This document shows, piece after piece, positions 9,445 through 18,707 of a stretch of DNA of 64,000 bases (positions are counted from its first letter, which is position 1; the number at the start of each line of letters is the position of its first letter). The stretch is from Burkholderiaceae bacterium (GTDB taxonomy: Bacteria > Pseudomonadota > Gammaproteobacteria > Burkholderiales > Burkholderiaceae): assembly GCA_947448415.1 (NCBI GenBank), contig CANFMT010000014.1, forward strand, positions 1-64,000, read 5' to 3'. A program made the translations under genes and the position numbers. Below the pieces are notes generated by a model. It saw only the letters and a program-made list of their open reading frames with translations, made no database searches and had not been told where the DNA came from.

Positions 9445-10901
9445 CTACCAGAGCTTGTTGATTGCTTCAAAGGATTAATCATTTTGACACCAGCAGTATC
9501 GCGCCAGTAAGACATGAAGCCTGCAAATTCAGCTTGGGCCGCAAGAGCTTGTATTTGCTGGGCTTGCGCCTTATGGATCTTGGCATCACCACCAGATGGT
9601 TGGCGTACCTGATCGACTCTGTATAAAGTAACACCTGTTCCAGGATCTTTCACTGAAACAATGGCTGGCAACTTATCGGGGTTAACTGCCATAACATCAT
9701 CTAAGGCCGGCCCCACTAAATTGGTAGGCTTATTGCGCGAAACCCAAGTTGGCGAAGCAAATCCAGTTGCATTTTTAGGATCTTTTTCTAGTGACGCAAA
9801 ACGCTCAGAAGCGGCAGCTACTGCCAATTTCTCAGCAGCACGTTGACTAACCTGTCGCTTAACTTCATTTGCAACATCTTTAAAAGGTAAAGTTTGTGCT
9901 GGATGGAAAGTTACTACACGAGCAGAAACAAAAACACCTTGTGAGGACTGAACAGCCTCAATATTGCGCTTGTTCTTAACTGCTTCGTCTCCAAAAAGTG
10001 CTTGAACAACTTTAGGATTAGCAAGCGGATGATCCTTAGCAACCCCAGGGGGGCCAGATCTTGTAAGGCCTTTTTGCGTTTGAATGCTTAGCTTTAATTT
10101 GTCAGCGGCAGGCTTCAAACTGTCAGATTGGTCGTAAGTCATATTAGCAAATTGATCTGCCCTCTCACTAAAGACCTTCGCGTCTTCCTTTGGATCCGCC
10201 TTAAGCACAATATATTCAACATCTACATACTCAGGGCTTTCAAATAGCTTAGCGTTAGCATTGTAGAAAGCTTGTAATTCGTCTTGCGATGGGTTTACCT
10301 TAGAAAGGTAATCTTTAGCATCGAATTTTAATGACTGAACTTGGCGCTCTGTTTCATAGAGGGTTGAGACAATCTCAGAGAGCTTTGGGCTCGCTAACTC
10401 TGTACGCGCAACTGAATTAACCAACTGGTTAATCTTGAGATCAAATGCTTGACTGACGTAGAACTGCTCTTCATTAAGTCCATTACTTGCCAATAATTGC
10501 TTGAAACGAACATCATCAAAACTGCCATCCTGTCTATACAAGGCGCGAATCTGTGGAATATTTTGCAAGCTCTTAATTAATGCTTCTTTTCCAACCTGCA
10601 AACGCAGATCACCCACTGCAAAACCAAGAATACGTTGCTGTAAAAGCTCATTTAAGACTGCTTGTCTAAATTGCAAACTTTGAGCAATTTGAACATTTCC
10701 ACCAACACGCTCAGCCTGACGTTTAGCAGCAGTATCAACTTCCTGAGAGGTGATCGGCTTACCATTCACTTTGACAAGATCTGTCTCCTTATCCATAAAT
10801 CCGGAATAACTTGAAATACCGAACATGGCAAACGATGGAACAATGAATAACATCAAAACGAGCTGGAGAAGCTTTTGGTGCTTACGGACGGTATCAAACA
10901 T
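9441..10901 (-). CDS. ppiD: PpiD-like membrane-anchored periplasmic chaperone lacking the parvulin domain
   Basis: The 486-residue protein has a cytosolic basic N-terminus, one membrane anchor (about residues 11-30) and a SurA/PpiD-type N-terminal chaperone domain (about 38-200). PpiD assists folding of secreted proteins leaving the SecYEG translocon. Family members are usually about 620-650 residues, with a parvulin prolyl-isomerase domain in the middle. Here the text passes from VDVEYIVLKAD (to about 235) straight to the post-parvulin segment SERADQF...YDQSDSLKPAADKL (about 246-269). No parvulin signature such as GGDLGW is present. It lies beside tRNA-Val and lon, as in other Burkholderiales. 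The frame is intact. Confidence 0.88.
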   Translation of the reverse strand: MFDTVRKHQKLLQLVLMLFIVPSFAMFGISSYSGFMDKETDLVKVNGKPITSQEVDTAAKRQAERVGGNVQIAQSLQFRQAVLNELLQQRILGFAVGDLRLQVGKEALIKSLQNIPQIRALYRQDGSFDDVRFKQLLASNGLNEEQFYVSQAFDLKINQLVNSVARTELASPKLSEIVSTLYETERQVQSLKFDAKDYLSKVNPSQDELQAFYNANAKLFESPEYVDVEYIVLKADPKEDAKVFSERADQFANMTYDQSDSLKPAADKLKLSIQTQKGLTRSGPPGVAKDHPLANPKVVQALFGDEAVKNKRNIEAVQSSQGVFVSARVVTFHPAQTLPFKDVANEVKRQVSQRAAEKLAVAAASERFASLEKDPKNATGFASPTWVSRNKPTNLVGPALDDVMAVNPDKLPAIVSVKDPGTGVTLYRVDQVRQPSGGDAKIHKAQAQQIQALAAQAEFAGFMSYWRDTAGVKMINPLKQSTSSGS

Positions 10902-11000
10902 GTATAAGGTCGCTAGTAATAAATATCAATGGCTTGATTTTACTAGGCTATCAGGGTTGAGGGTGTATTGCCTGTTGTAAGGCTGAAGAAGGTAATGTTT

Positions 11001-11076
11001 TGGTGGGCGCTGAGAGGCTCGAACTCCCGACATTCTGCGTGTAAGGCAGACGCTCTACCAACTGAGCTAAGCGCCC
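11001..11076 (-). tRNA. tRNA-Val (anticodon TAC)
   Basis: The reverse strand folds as a 76-nt tRNA with acceptor GGGCGCT pairing AGCGCCC, discriminator A and encoded CCA. The D-arm is GCTCAGTTGGTAGAGC, the anticodon loop is CTTACAC, and the T-arm is GGGAGTTCGAGCCTCTC-like. It lies between lon and ppiD, probably in the same transcript. Confidence 0.97.
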
Positions 11077-11192
11077 CAAAATATTACAGCTAAGATTGTA
11101 ACCTAAGCACAGATTACCCGCATAAAAACCATCTAATCCACCCCAAAATACAGAGCGGAAAAGACAGAATTTATACAAGAAGATGCAACAAC

Positions 11193-13625
11193 TTAGTGCT
11201 TAAGTGCATCTCCTGAGGATAACTTCTCATTGGCTTTGCTGGCCTCAGCAGCCTTTTTGGCAAGCTCTTCAGGTGTTGGCTCCGGCAAAGCAACCGGGAG
11301 ACGCTCAAGAGCCAGCTCAAGGACTTTATCAATCCAGCGAACCGGGACAATCTCAATAGCATTTTTAACGTTATCTGGAATATCAATCAAGTCTTTCACA
11401 TTCTCTTCTGGAATCAAAGCCAACTTAATGCCGCCACGATGAGCGGCTAATAGTTTTTCCTTCAAGCCTCCAATTGGGAGAACTTCACCACGTAGAGTTA
11501 TTTCTCCTGTCATCGCAACATCTGAACGAATTGGAATACCTGTGAATACAGAGACTAACGCCGTCGTAATGGCGATACCCGCTGAAGGGCCATCCTTTGG
11601 AGTGGCGCCATCTGGAAAGTGGATATGAATATCCTTCTTCTCAAAAGCTTCATCTGTAATTCCAAGACGACGCGCTCTTGAGCGAACAACAGTACGAGCA
11701 GCCTCTACTGATTCTTTCATAACATCGCCAATCGAACCAGTGCGAGTAATGACACCTTTACCCGGCATGACAGCAGCTTCAATCGTTAGCAAATCGCCGC
11801 CAACCTCAGTCCAGGCCAAACCAGTAACCTGGCCTACTTGATTTTCTTTTCCAGCCAAACCAAAGTCGTACATCCGAACTGACAAGAACTTTTCAAGATT
11901 ATCGGCATTCACCACAACTGGAGCAGCTTCCTTCTTCAAAAGTAATAACTTGACTACCTTGCGGCAAATTTTGCTAATTTCTCTCTCTAAAGATCGAACA
12001 CCAGCTTCGCGTGTGTAATAGCGAATCATGTTGCGAACTGCGCTCTCTTCAATCTTTAGCTCATCTTTCTTCAAACCATTATTTTTGATCTGCTTAGGAA
12101 TGAGATAGTTAACCGCAATGCTCGTCTTTTCATCTTCTGTGTAACCAGCCAAGCGGATAATTTCCAAACGATCAAGCAAAGGTCCCGGGATGTTCAAAGA
12201 ATTAGAGGTTGCTACGAACATCACATCAGAAAGATCAAAATCAACTTCTACATAGTGATCTTGGAAAGTGTGATTCTGCTCGGGGTCCAGCACTTCAAGC
12301 AACGCACTAGCTGGATCTCCACGGAAATCCATGCCCATCTTATCCACCTCATCCAAAAGGAACAATGGATTGCGCACACCAACCTTAGTCAGGCTTGTTA
12401 AGATCTTGCCTGGCATTGAGCCAATATAGGTGCGACGATGTCCACGAATCTCAGACTCATCACGAACTCCACCTAGAGCCATGCGTACAAATTTTCTATT
12501 CGTGGCACGTGCAATAGATTGACCAAGGGAAGTTTTACCAACGCCCGGAGGACCAACTAAACAGAGAATAGGCGCCTTAACGCGATCAACACGTTGCTGA
12601 ACCGCGAGATATTCTAGGATGCGCTCTTTTACTTTATCTAATCCATAGTGATCTTCGTCGAGTACTTTTTCAGCATTCGTTAGATCATTATTAATCTTGG
12701 TTTTTTTCTTCCAGGGAAGATTAACGAGCGTATCAATAAAATTACGAATGACGGTTGCCTCAGCAGACATCGGCGACATCAGTTTTAATTTCTTCAATTC
12801 GGATTCGGCTTTTTTCAAAGCTTCTTTGGGCATACGAGCTGCTTTAATGCGCTTCTCGAGCTCCTCTAGATCGGCGCCCTCCTCCCCTTCGCCCAATTCT
12901 TTTTGAATGGCTTTAACCTGTTCATTTAAGTAATACTCGCGCTGACTCTTCTCCATCTGACGCTTTACGCGACCACGAATGCGCTTTTCTACTTGCAAGA
13001 TATCAATCTCGCTTTCTAAGTCAGCCAAAAGACTTTCGAGACGTTGCACTACATCAGTCATCTCGAGCAAGCGTTGTTTTTGCTCAAGCTTAACAGGCAA
13101 ATGAGCGCATATAGTGTCTGCTAATCGGCTTGGATCATCGATACCACCGAGCGAAGACAATATTTCTTGCGGGACTTTTTTATTAAGTTTTACGTATTGA
13201 TCAAATTGAGCCATGATGGCGCGGCGTAGGGCCTCAGTCTCATGGGCATCTATTGAATTGATTGCCGTTGGTGTTGCCTCACAATTGAAATAGCCCAAGC
13301 TATCTTCAATTTGACTGACTTCAGCACGCTGGACACCTTCGACCAGCACCTTAACCGTGCCATCTGGAAGCTTAAGCATTTGCAAGATATTAGCAATGCA
13401 TCCCACCTCATAGAGATCCTCAATTCCAGGCTCATCCTTGGCGGCAGTCTTTTGAGCTACTAAAAGCACATTTTTGCCAGTTTCCATGGCAGCTTCAAGA
13501 GCTTTAATAGATTTAGGGCGGCCCACAAAAAGGGGAATCACCATGTGGGGGAATACAACTACATCCCTTAAAGGGAGTAAGGGTAGTTGAATGGGTTCAG
13601 AGGGTAATAATAAGTGGCCAGGCAT
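11193..13625 (-). CDS. lon: ATP-dependent protease Lon
   Basis: The 810-residue cytosolic AAA+ serine protease degrades misfolded and regulatory proteins. The LON substrate-binding domain covers about residues 12-205. A coiled-coil linker follows, then the AAA+ module with Walker [10 protein letters not shown] and Walker [10 protein letters not shown]. The protease domain has the catalytic dyad Ser681 (PKDGPSAG) and Lys724 ([14 protein letters not shown]). The Ser-to-Lys spacing of 43 equals that of E. coli Lon. It follows clpX across a 180-bp gap that holds the clpX terminator and a heat-shock-type promoter, so it is likely its own unit. Confidence 0.98.
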   Translation of the reverse strand: MPGHLLLPSEPIQLPLLPLRDVVVFPHMVIPLFVGRPKSIKALEAAMETGKNVLLVAQKTAAKDEPGIEDLYEVGCIANILQMLKLPDGTVKVLVEGVQRAEVSQIEDSLGYFNCEATPTAINSIDAHETEALRRAIMAQFDQYVKLNKKVPQEILSSLGGIDDPSRLADTICAHLPVKLEQKQRLLEMTDVVQRLESLLADLESEIDILQVEKRIRGRVKRQMEKSQREYYLNEQVKAIQKELGEGEEGADLEELEKRIKAARMPKEALKKAESELKKLKLMSPMSAEATVIRNFIDTLVNLPWKKKTKINNDLTNAEKVLDEDHYGLDKVKERILEYLAVQQRVDRVKAPILCLVGPPGVGKTSLGQSIARATNRKFVRMALGGVRDESEIRGHRRTYIGSMPGKILTSLTKVGVRNPLFLLDEVDKMGMDFRGDPASALLEVLDPEQNHTFQDHYVEVDFDLSDVMFVATSNSLNIPGPLLDRLEIIRLAGYTEDEKTSIAVNYLIPKQIKNNGLKKDELKIEESAVRNMIRYYTREAGVRSLEREISKICRKVVKLLLLKKEAAPVVVNADNLEKFLSVRMYDFGLAGKENQVGQVTGLAWTEVGGDLLTIEAAVMPGKGVITRTGSIGDVMKESVEAARTVVRSRARRLGITDEAFEKKDIHIHFPDGATPKDGPSAGIAITTALVSVFTGIPIRSDVAMTGEITLRGEVLPIGGLKEKLLAAHRGGIKLALIPEENVKDLIDIPDNVKNAIEIVPVRWIDKVLELALERLPVALPEPTPEELAKKAAEASKANEKLSSGDALKH

Positions 13626-13718
13626 AGGGCAATTCCTCCAAAGTAATCAATCCTCAAAAAGTCTCCAAATAAAACCAAACCACTATATGGAGACATTATT
13701 CATGAGTAGCATACTACC

Positions 13719-13747
13719 TATATGGGTAAGCTTTGGAGAAAAACAAG
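13719..13747 (-). promoter_or_regulatory. candidate sigma-32 (RpoH) heat-shock promoter of lon
   Basis: On the reverse strand CTTGTTT (13747-13741) is followed after 14 bases by CCCATATA (13726-13719). This is close to the RpoH consensus CTTGAAA, N13-15, CCCCATNT. It lies about 95 bases upstream of the lon ATG. lon is a classic RpoH target, which supports the call; the -35 has two mismatches. Confidence 0.5.
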
Positions 13748-13759
13748 GGGTAAAAAGAC

Positions 13760-13781
13760 AAAAAAGGGGCAAAAATGCCCC
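13760..13781 (-). terminator. intrinsic terminator after clpX
   Basis: On the reverse strand, a GGGGCA/TGCCCC stem (13781-13776 with 13771-13766) with a short T-rich loop is followed by six or more T residues. It lies 25 bases after the clpX stop and separates clpX from lon. Confidence 0.8.
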
Positions 13782-13805
13782 AAAAATTGCAAAAACCCTA
13801 AATTT

Positions 13806-15167
13806 TTAGGCTTTTTTACTCAAATCAGTCTGTTCTACATCTTGTTTGTAGACTAAAAGAGGTTTTCCACCTTCAGCAATGCTGTTTTCGTCGATGACTA
13901 CCTTTTGAACATTCTTCATAGACGGCAAGTCGTACATCACATCCATCAAGGAGCCCTCAAGAATCGATCTAAGGCCGCGTGCTCCAGTTTTACGGGCAAT
14001 GGCTTTCTTAGCGATCGCTGACAAGGCCTCACGGCGAACCTCAAGCTCAGAGCCTTCCATAGTCAAAAGGGCTTGATACTGCTTAACCAAGGCATTCTTA
14101 GGTTCTGTAAGGATCTGTATCAATGCCTCCTCATCCAACTGCGCCAATGTTGCAACTACCGGAAGACGACCAATTAACTCTGGAATTAAGCCGAATTTAA
14201 TTAAATCCTCTGGCTCCACTTCAATCAAGAGATCACTCACGCCACGGTCATCTTTTCCCGGAACAGTTGCGTTAAATCCAATACCTGTTTTGGCAGTACG
14301 TTGTTGAATGACTTTCTCAAGCCCATCAAATGCACCGCCGCAAATAAATAAAATATTAGTAGTATCAACTTGCAAGAAATCTTGATTGGGATGTTTACGG
14401 CCACCCTGTGGTGGCACAGAGGCCATAGTGCCCTCAACGAGTTTAAGCAAGGCTTGCTGCACACCCTCACCAGAAACATCGCGAGTAATCGAAGGGTTAT
14501 CGGATTTACGGGAGATCTTATCGATCTCATCAATGTAAACAATACCGCGCTGCGCTTTTTCAACGTTGTAATCACATGCTTGCAAAAGCTTTTGAATAAT
14601 ATTTTCAACGTCCTCACCAACATAACCTGCTTCAGTTAAGGTGGTTGCATCTGCCATAACAAAAGGCACATCAAGCATGCGAGCCAATGTTTGTGCTAAT
14701 AAGGTTTTTCCTGATCCCGTAGGTCCGATCAAGAGGATATTGCTTTTAGCTAACTCAACACCATCAACCATGGCCTTGGCAGGTAGCTTAGGATCCTTCT
14801 TGTCGGTACCCTCTACAGGCTTGCCGTCTTTGTCTACCTTCTCTTTCTTAGGTTTAGGTAGGTATTGCAAGCGCTTGTAGTGGTTGTATACAGCTACAGC
14901 CAGAGTCTTTTTAGCGTGATCTTGGCCAATAACGTACTGATCTAAATTCTCACGAATTTGATGAGGTGTTGGCAAAGAATCATCTCCCTCCTCCTTAGGA
15001 AGTTTGGCAATTTCTTCTTGAATAATATCTGTGCAAAGATCGATGCACTCATCGCAAATAAAAACAGATGGGCCGGCAATCAGTTTTTTTACTTCATGCT
15101 GACTCTTGCCGCAAAAAGAGCAATAAAGAACTTTGTCTGTTGAATTAGTGGTTGTTGTATCGCTCAA
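13806..15167 (-). CDS. clpX: ATP-dependent Clp protease ATP-binding subunit ClpX
   Basis: The 453-residue AAA+ unfoldase feeds substrates to ClpP. The N-terminal C4 zinc-binding domain (YCSFCGKSQ, then ICDECIDLC) covers residues 14-45. Walker A is GPTGSGKT, Walker B VYIDEIDK, and the arginine-sensor region reads TGARGLRS. An inserted charged linker ([13 protein letters not shown]) after the zinc domain makes it slightly longer than E. coli ClpX (424 residues). It lies 29 bases after clpP and has its own downstream terminator. Confidence 0.98.
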   Translation of the reverse strand: MSDTTTTNSTDKVLYCSFCGKSQHEVKKLIAGPSVFICDECIDLCTDIIQEEIAKLPKEEGDDSLPTPHQIRENLDQYVIGQDHAKKTLAVAVYNHYKRLQYLPKPKKEKVDKDGKPVEGTDKKDPKLPAKAMVDGVELAKSNILLIGPTGSGKTLLAQTLARMLDVPFVMADATTLTEAGYVGEDVENIIQKLLQACDYNVEKAQRGIVYIDEIDKISRKSDNPSITRDVSGEGVQQALLKLVEGTMASVPPQGGRKHPNQDFLQVDTTNILFICGGAFDGLEKVIQQRTAKTGIGFNATVPGKDDRGVSDLLIEVEPEDLIKFGLIPELIGRLPVVATLAQLDEEALIQILTEPKNALVKQYQALLTMEGSELEVRREALSAIAKKAIARKTGARGLRSILEGSLMDVMYDLPSMKNVQKVVIDENSIAEGGKPLLVYKQDVEQTDLSKKA

Positions 15168-15196
15168 ATTAAACTCAGTAAGTATCTATTTAAGAT

Positions 15197-15826
15197 TTAA
15201 GGACGCTTTTCAATAACTTTATCGATCAAACCATAGTCACGCGCTTGTTCAGCAGACATGAAGTTATCGCGATCAGTATCTTTTGCAATGGTTTCAATAG
15301 ACTGACCAGTACGATCGGCCAGAATTTTGTTTAAGCGTTCACGCAAATACAAAATTTCGCGGGCTTGAATTTCAATGTCCGAAGCCTGTCCACGAGCACC
15401 ACCTAGAGGCTGGTGAATCATGACGCGTGAATTTGGCAGGGCATAACGTTTACCCTTCTCTCCGGCACACAATAAAAATGCACCCATACTTGCCGCCATA
15501 CCCATGCACAAAGTGCTGACATGAGGTTTAATAAATTGCATAGTGTCGTAAATGGCAAGCCCAGCAGAAACCGAGCCTCCAGGAGAGTTGATATACAGAG
15601 AAATTTCTTTATCTGGATTTTCACTCTCCAAAAATAATAATTGGGCTATTACTAAATTAGCCGTCTGATCATTTACTTCGCCCACCAAAAAAACAACGCG
15701 CTCTCTCAGTAAGCGAGAATAAATATCATAAGCGCGTTCGCCTCGACCGGAGGTCTCAATCACCATTGGAACCAAGCCTAAGCCTTTTGGTTCTAGATTT
15801 TCATTTTGCAAATGAGTTTGGTGCAT
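15197..15826 (-). CDS. clpP: ATP-dependent Clp protease proteolytic subunit
   Basis: The 209-residue serine peptidase forms tetradecameric chambers that work with ClpX. The catalytic triad is Ser113 (MAASMGAF), His138 (MIHQPLGG) and Asp187 (DTDRDNFM). The spacings of 25 and 74 from the Ser match E. coli. A 15-20 residue N-terminal extension resembles the propeptide removed on maturation. It sits between tig and clpX, the standard gene order. Confidence 0.98.
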   Translation of the reverse strand: MHQTHLQNENLEPKGLGLVPMVIETSGRGERAYDIYSRLLRERVVFLVGEVNDQTANLVIAQLLFLESENPDKEISLYINSPGGSVSAGLAIYDTMQFIKPHVSTLCMGMAASMGAFLLCAGEKGKRYALPNSRVMIHQPLGGARGQASDIEIQAREILYLRERLNKILADRTGQSIETIAKDTDRDNFMSAEQARDYGLIDKVIEKRP

Positions 15827-15862
15827 TGTGAGACCCCTTGTAGGTAGGTTAATAGCGTTAGA

Positions 15863-17200
15863 TTAGTTTAGCTTGCTCAACTCTTCAAAGCTAATTGGTT
15901 TATCGACTACTTTAGCCTGTGAGGTGAAGAATTTGATTACATTGTCTTCAAGCACCAAATTTTCGATATCTTTTAAGCGGCTTGGGTTGCTATAGAACCA
16001 GCGAACCACCTCTTTTGGATCTTCGTATGTTGCAGCTTGTTCGTCAATTTCAGCTTTGATTTGATCGGCAGTTGCAGCCAATTTTTGCTGTTTAACCAAA
16101 TCTGACAGGATCAAGCCTAAGCGAACACGTTTAGTAGCTTGCTCGGCAAAAATATCTGCAGGTATTGGCGCATCTTTTGCATTAGGAACGCCGCGCTGCA
16201 TCAAGTCTTGACGAGCTCCTTCAACTAAACGCTCTTGCTCTGAAGCAATCAATGATTTAGGGACATCTAATTCGCATAATGTATTGAGTTTATCCATCAC
16301 CTCACTCTTTAATAAATTGGTGATACGACGATTTACTTCGCGATCTAAATTTTCTTTTACTTCGGCACGCATTTTTTCAACGCCACCTTCAGCAACGCCT
16401 AAGGACAATGCAAATGCATCGTCAACTACTGGTAAGTGCGCCCAATTAACTGCTTTAACAGTAACTGTGAATTCAGCTGTCTTGCCAGCAACATCTTTGC
16501 CGTGATAATCCTCAGGGAAGCTCAATGGGAAAGATTTACTTTCGCCCACTTTTAGGCCCAATGTTGCCGCTTCAAATTCTGGCAGCATACGACCTTCGCC
16601 TATTACGTATTCAAAATTCTCTGCTTTACCGCCAGCAAACTCTACGCCATCGATCTTGCCAACAAAATCAATCACCACTTGATCGCCATTTTGCGCAGCT
16701 GTGTTGGCTCCGCCATCCCCGTGAGGACTAGCTTCGCCGCGCGGATGGTAGTGAACTTGCTGTTTACGCAACACATCAAGTGCACGATCAATTTCAGCTT
16801 CACCAATATCGGTGGTGTACTTAGTCACTTCAGCCGTACTGAAGTCGCCAATCTTTACTTCTGGAAGAACTTCAAAGAATGCATCAAAAATAATGGTTTC
16901 GGCATCAAGCTCGCTCTTAGGCTCAAGACGTGGTTGACCTACTAAAGCTACACCTGCCTTTTTGCACTCTTCATAAAACAGCTCAGAGGCTTTATCAAAC
17001 TGAAGTTCAAAATCAACCTGCATACCGTATTGCTTCTCAACGAGATTCTTCGGAACCTTACCTGGACGAAAGCCGGCCATTTTCATGGTCTTACCAACTT
17101 GGGCTAAACGGGCCTCACGCGCTTTTGCCAAATCGGCGCGAGCTAATTCCAAAGTCATCTTGCGGTCCAAAGAACCTAAATTTTCTATTTGCACAGCCAT
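15863..17200 (-). CDS. tig: trigger factor, ribosome-bound chaperone and peptidyl-prolyl isomerase
   Basis: The 445-residue chaperone binds ribosomal protein L23 and nascent chains. Its ribosome-binding signature is GFRPGKVPKNLVEKQYG (about residues 44-60). An FKBP-type PPIase domain follows at about 165-255 (GDQVVIDFVGKIDG, FPEDYHG), then the helical SurA-like C-terminal arms. The length is slightly above that of E. coli (432). A weak promoter (TTGGAC with TTTATT) lies between the gene and tRNA-Leu. It probably leads the tig-clpP-clpX unit. Confidence 0.97.
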   Translation of the reverse strand: MAVQIENLGSLDRKMTLELARADLAKAREARLAQVGKTMKMAGFRPGKVPKNLVEKQYGMQVDFELQFDKASELFYEECKKAGVALVGQPRLEPKSELDAETIIFDAFFEVLPEVKIGDFSTAEVTKYTTDIGEAEIDRALDVLRKQQVHYHPRGEASPHGDGGANTAAQNGDQVVIDFVGKIDGVEFAGGKAENFEYVIGEGRMLPEFEAATLGLKVGESKSFPLSFPEDYHGKDVAGKTAEFTVTVKAVNWAHLPVVDDAFALSLGVAEGGVEKMRAEVKENLDREVNRRITNLLKSEVMDKLNTLCELDVPKSLIASEQERLVEGARQDLMQRGVPNAKDAPIPADIFAEQATKRVRLGLILSDLVKQQKLAATADQIKAEIDEQAATYEDPKEVVRWFYSNPSRLKDIENLVLEDNVIKFFTSQAKVVDKPISFEELSKLN

Positions 17201-17256
17201 TCTCGTCTCTTAAATAAAGATCAGGGTATGTGAAGTCCAAGCCAAGTGCAATCTTG

Positions 17257-17343
17257 TGGTGCGAGGAGGGGGACTCGAACCCCCACACCATTTCTGGCGT
17301 CAGGACCTAAACCTGGTGCGTCTACCAATTTCGCCATCCTCGC
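17257..17343 (-). tRNA. tRNA-Leu (anticodon TAG)
   Basis: The reverse strand forms an 87-nt class II tRNA. The acceptor GCGAGGA pairs with TCCTCGC, followed by ACCA. The anticodon loop is TTTAGGT, the variable arm is long, and the T-loop is GGGGGTTCGAGTCCCCC. It lies directly upstream of tig. Confidence 0.97.
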
Positions 17344-17422
17344 GATTTTCCGCAAACTTGCCAAGCTTAAACTTCACTCTAAAGACTGTAATTCTACAAT
17401 GCTTAGGGTTTTAGAGGATCTT

Positions 17423-17926
17423 TTAGACCTTATAGAGCAAAGCTACAGCGTGGACGGCTATGCCCTCGCCCCTTCCCAGATGGCCAAGAGATTCATTGGT
17501 CTTAGCCTTGAGATTGACATGGCTAGGGGTTACCGCCAAATCAGCGGCAATATTTCTGACCATTTCCGGAAGAAATTCAGCCAGTTTTGGTCGCTGGCAA
17601 ATCACTGTGGCATCTACATTACCAATCTGAAAGCCTGCTGCCTGAACTTTCTGAAGGGCTGCCCGCAACAGAATTCGGCTATCCATCCCTTTAAATTGAG
17701 GGTCAGTATCTGGAAATAGCTGGCCAATATCATTTAAGCCCGCAGCCCCCAGCAAAGCATCCGTTAAGGCGTGCAATAAAGCATCGGCATCAGAATGGCC
17801 CAGCAAGCCTTTTTCAAAAGGGATATGCACGCCGCCAAGAATGAGTTTGCGGTCTTTTACCAGTGCATGAACGTCATAACCCTGACCAATTCGAAACTGT
17901 GGGATATGTTGATTGGATGTAGTCAT
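17423..17926 (-). CDS. ispF: 2-C-methyl-D-erythritol 2,4-cyclodiphosphate synthase
   Basis: The 167-residue trimeric zinc enzyme forms MEcPP from CDP-ME 2-phosphate in the MEP isoprenoid pathway. Metal ligands sit in GYDVHAL (Asp, His) and the conserved [18 protein letters not shown] segment follows. The C-terminal [13 protein letters not shown] and KAKTNE motifs are intact. It directly follows ispD, 8 bases away, the usual ispDF order. Confidence 0.97.
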   Translation of the reverse strand: MTTSNQHIPQFRIGQGYDVHALVKDRKLILGGVHIPFEKGLLGHSDADALLHALTDALLGAAGLNDIGQLFPDTDPQFKGMDSRILLRAALQKVQAAGFQIGNVDATVICQRPKLAEFLPEMVRNIAADLAVTPSHVNLKAKTNESLGHLGRGEGIAVHAVALLYKV

Positions 17927-17934
17927 ATGAGTTT

Positions 17935-18684
17935 TTATTTACCCTCAGAACTTAGCAGCAAGCTCATTAAATCCCAGTCAGCCGGGTGTGTCACCTTCAG
18001 GTTACGAATTGCACCTTCAATTAATAATGGCTTAAATCCCGCCAATTCCATAGCACTTGCCTCATCGGTGACATCCGCTTCAAGACGAATTGCGTCCTCT
18101 AGAGCAGTATGCAATTTTTTCAAAGTAAACATTTGCGGCGTTTGGGCCTGCCATAAGTACTCTCGGGGAATAGTTTGCTCTACGTGAGGCAAATTTCCAG
18201 CAACCACAGAATCTAAATCTGCACGCTTTAAGGTGTCTGCCAATGGAATAGCAAGCAACCCTCCGGATTCAGAAACGCGGACAGCGGCAATCAATTTCTC
18301 AATCAAGGCTGGTGTAATTCCCGGCCTTGCCGCATCGTGAACCAATACCCAATCTGTCGGCGAAATATTTTCTTTAAGCATACTAGCTAAAGTATTGCGA
18401 ACAGTTTCTTGACGAGTCGGTCCACCAGTAGGTAAAAAATGGATCGGTTTATTAGCATCAGAAAAACTACGCAAAATCGGATTGCCTATAAAACTAGGGC
18501 TGATACCAATCCAAACCGACTCAATCAGCGGACACTGTAAAAATGCCTCAATGGCATAGGAAAGCATTGGCTTGCCTGCTAACTCCTGAAACTGTTTAGG
18601 TAAATCGCCTCCGAGCCTAGAGCCCGTGCCTGCAGTAGGGAGCAGAGCGTGGCATTTTGAAGAATGTGTGTTTGCAGAGCTCAT
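17935..18684 (-). CDS. ispD: 2-C-methyl-D-erythritol 4-phosphate cytidylyltransferase
   Basis: The enzyme transfers CMP from CTP to MEP in the MEP pathway. The nucleotide-binding motif [19 protein letters not shown] is near the N-terminus, followed by [10 protein letters not shown] and the TDEASAME catalytic region. The start at 18684 gives 249 residues beginning [17 protein letters not shown] longer reading to 18720 would add 12 residues unlike the family and run over the mfd start. The divergent mfd start is 23 bases away, so the two promoters must overlap coding sequence. Confidence 0.95.
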   Translation of the reverse strand: MSSANTHSSKCHALLPTAGTGSRLGGDLPKQFQELAGKPMLSYAIEAFLQCPLIESVWIGISPSFIGNPILRSFSDANKPIHFLPTGGPTRQETVRNTLASMLKENISPTDWVLVHDAARPGITPALIEKLIAAVRVSESGGLLAIPLADTLKRADLDSVVAGNLPHVEQTIPREYLWQAQTPQMFTLKKLHTALEDAIRLEADVTDEASAMELAGFKPLLIEGAIRNLKVTHPADWDLMSLLLSSEGK

Positions 18685-18707
18685 ACCTGATTCTATAATG
18701 AGCGCAG

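Noticed and set aside
14237..14623. A 128-codon alternative frame inside clpX
   Set aside because: It is the same strand in another frame, lies across the Walker and substrate motifs of ClpX, and shows no domain.
17246..17719. A plus-strand frame of 157 codons across tRNA-Leu and ispF
   Set aside because: It runs antisense to a complete tRNA and to the conserved IspF enzyme.
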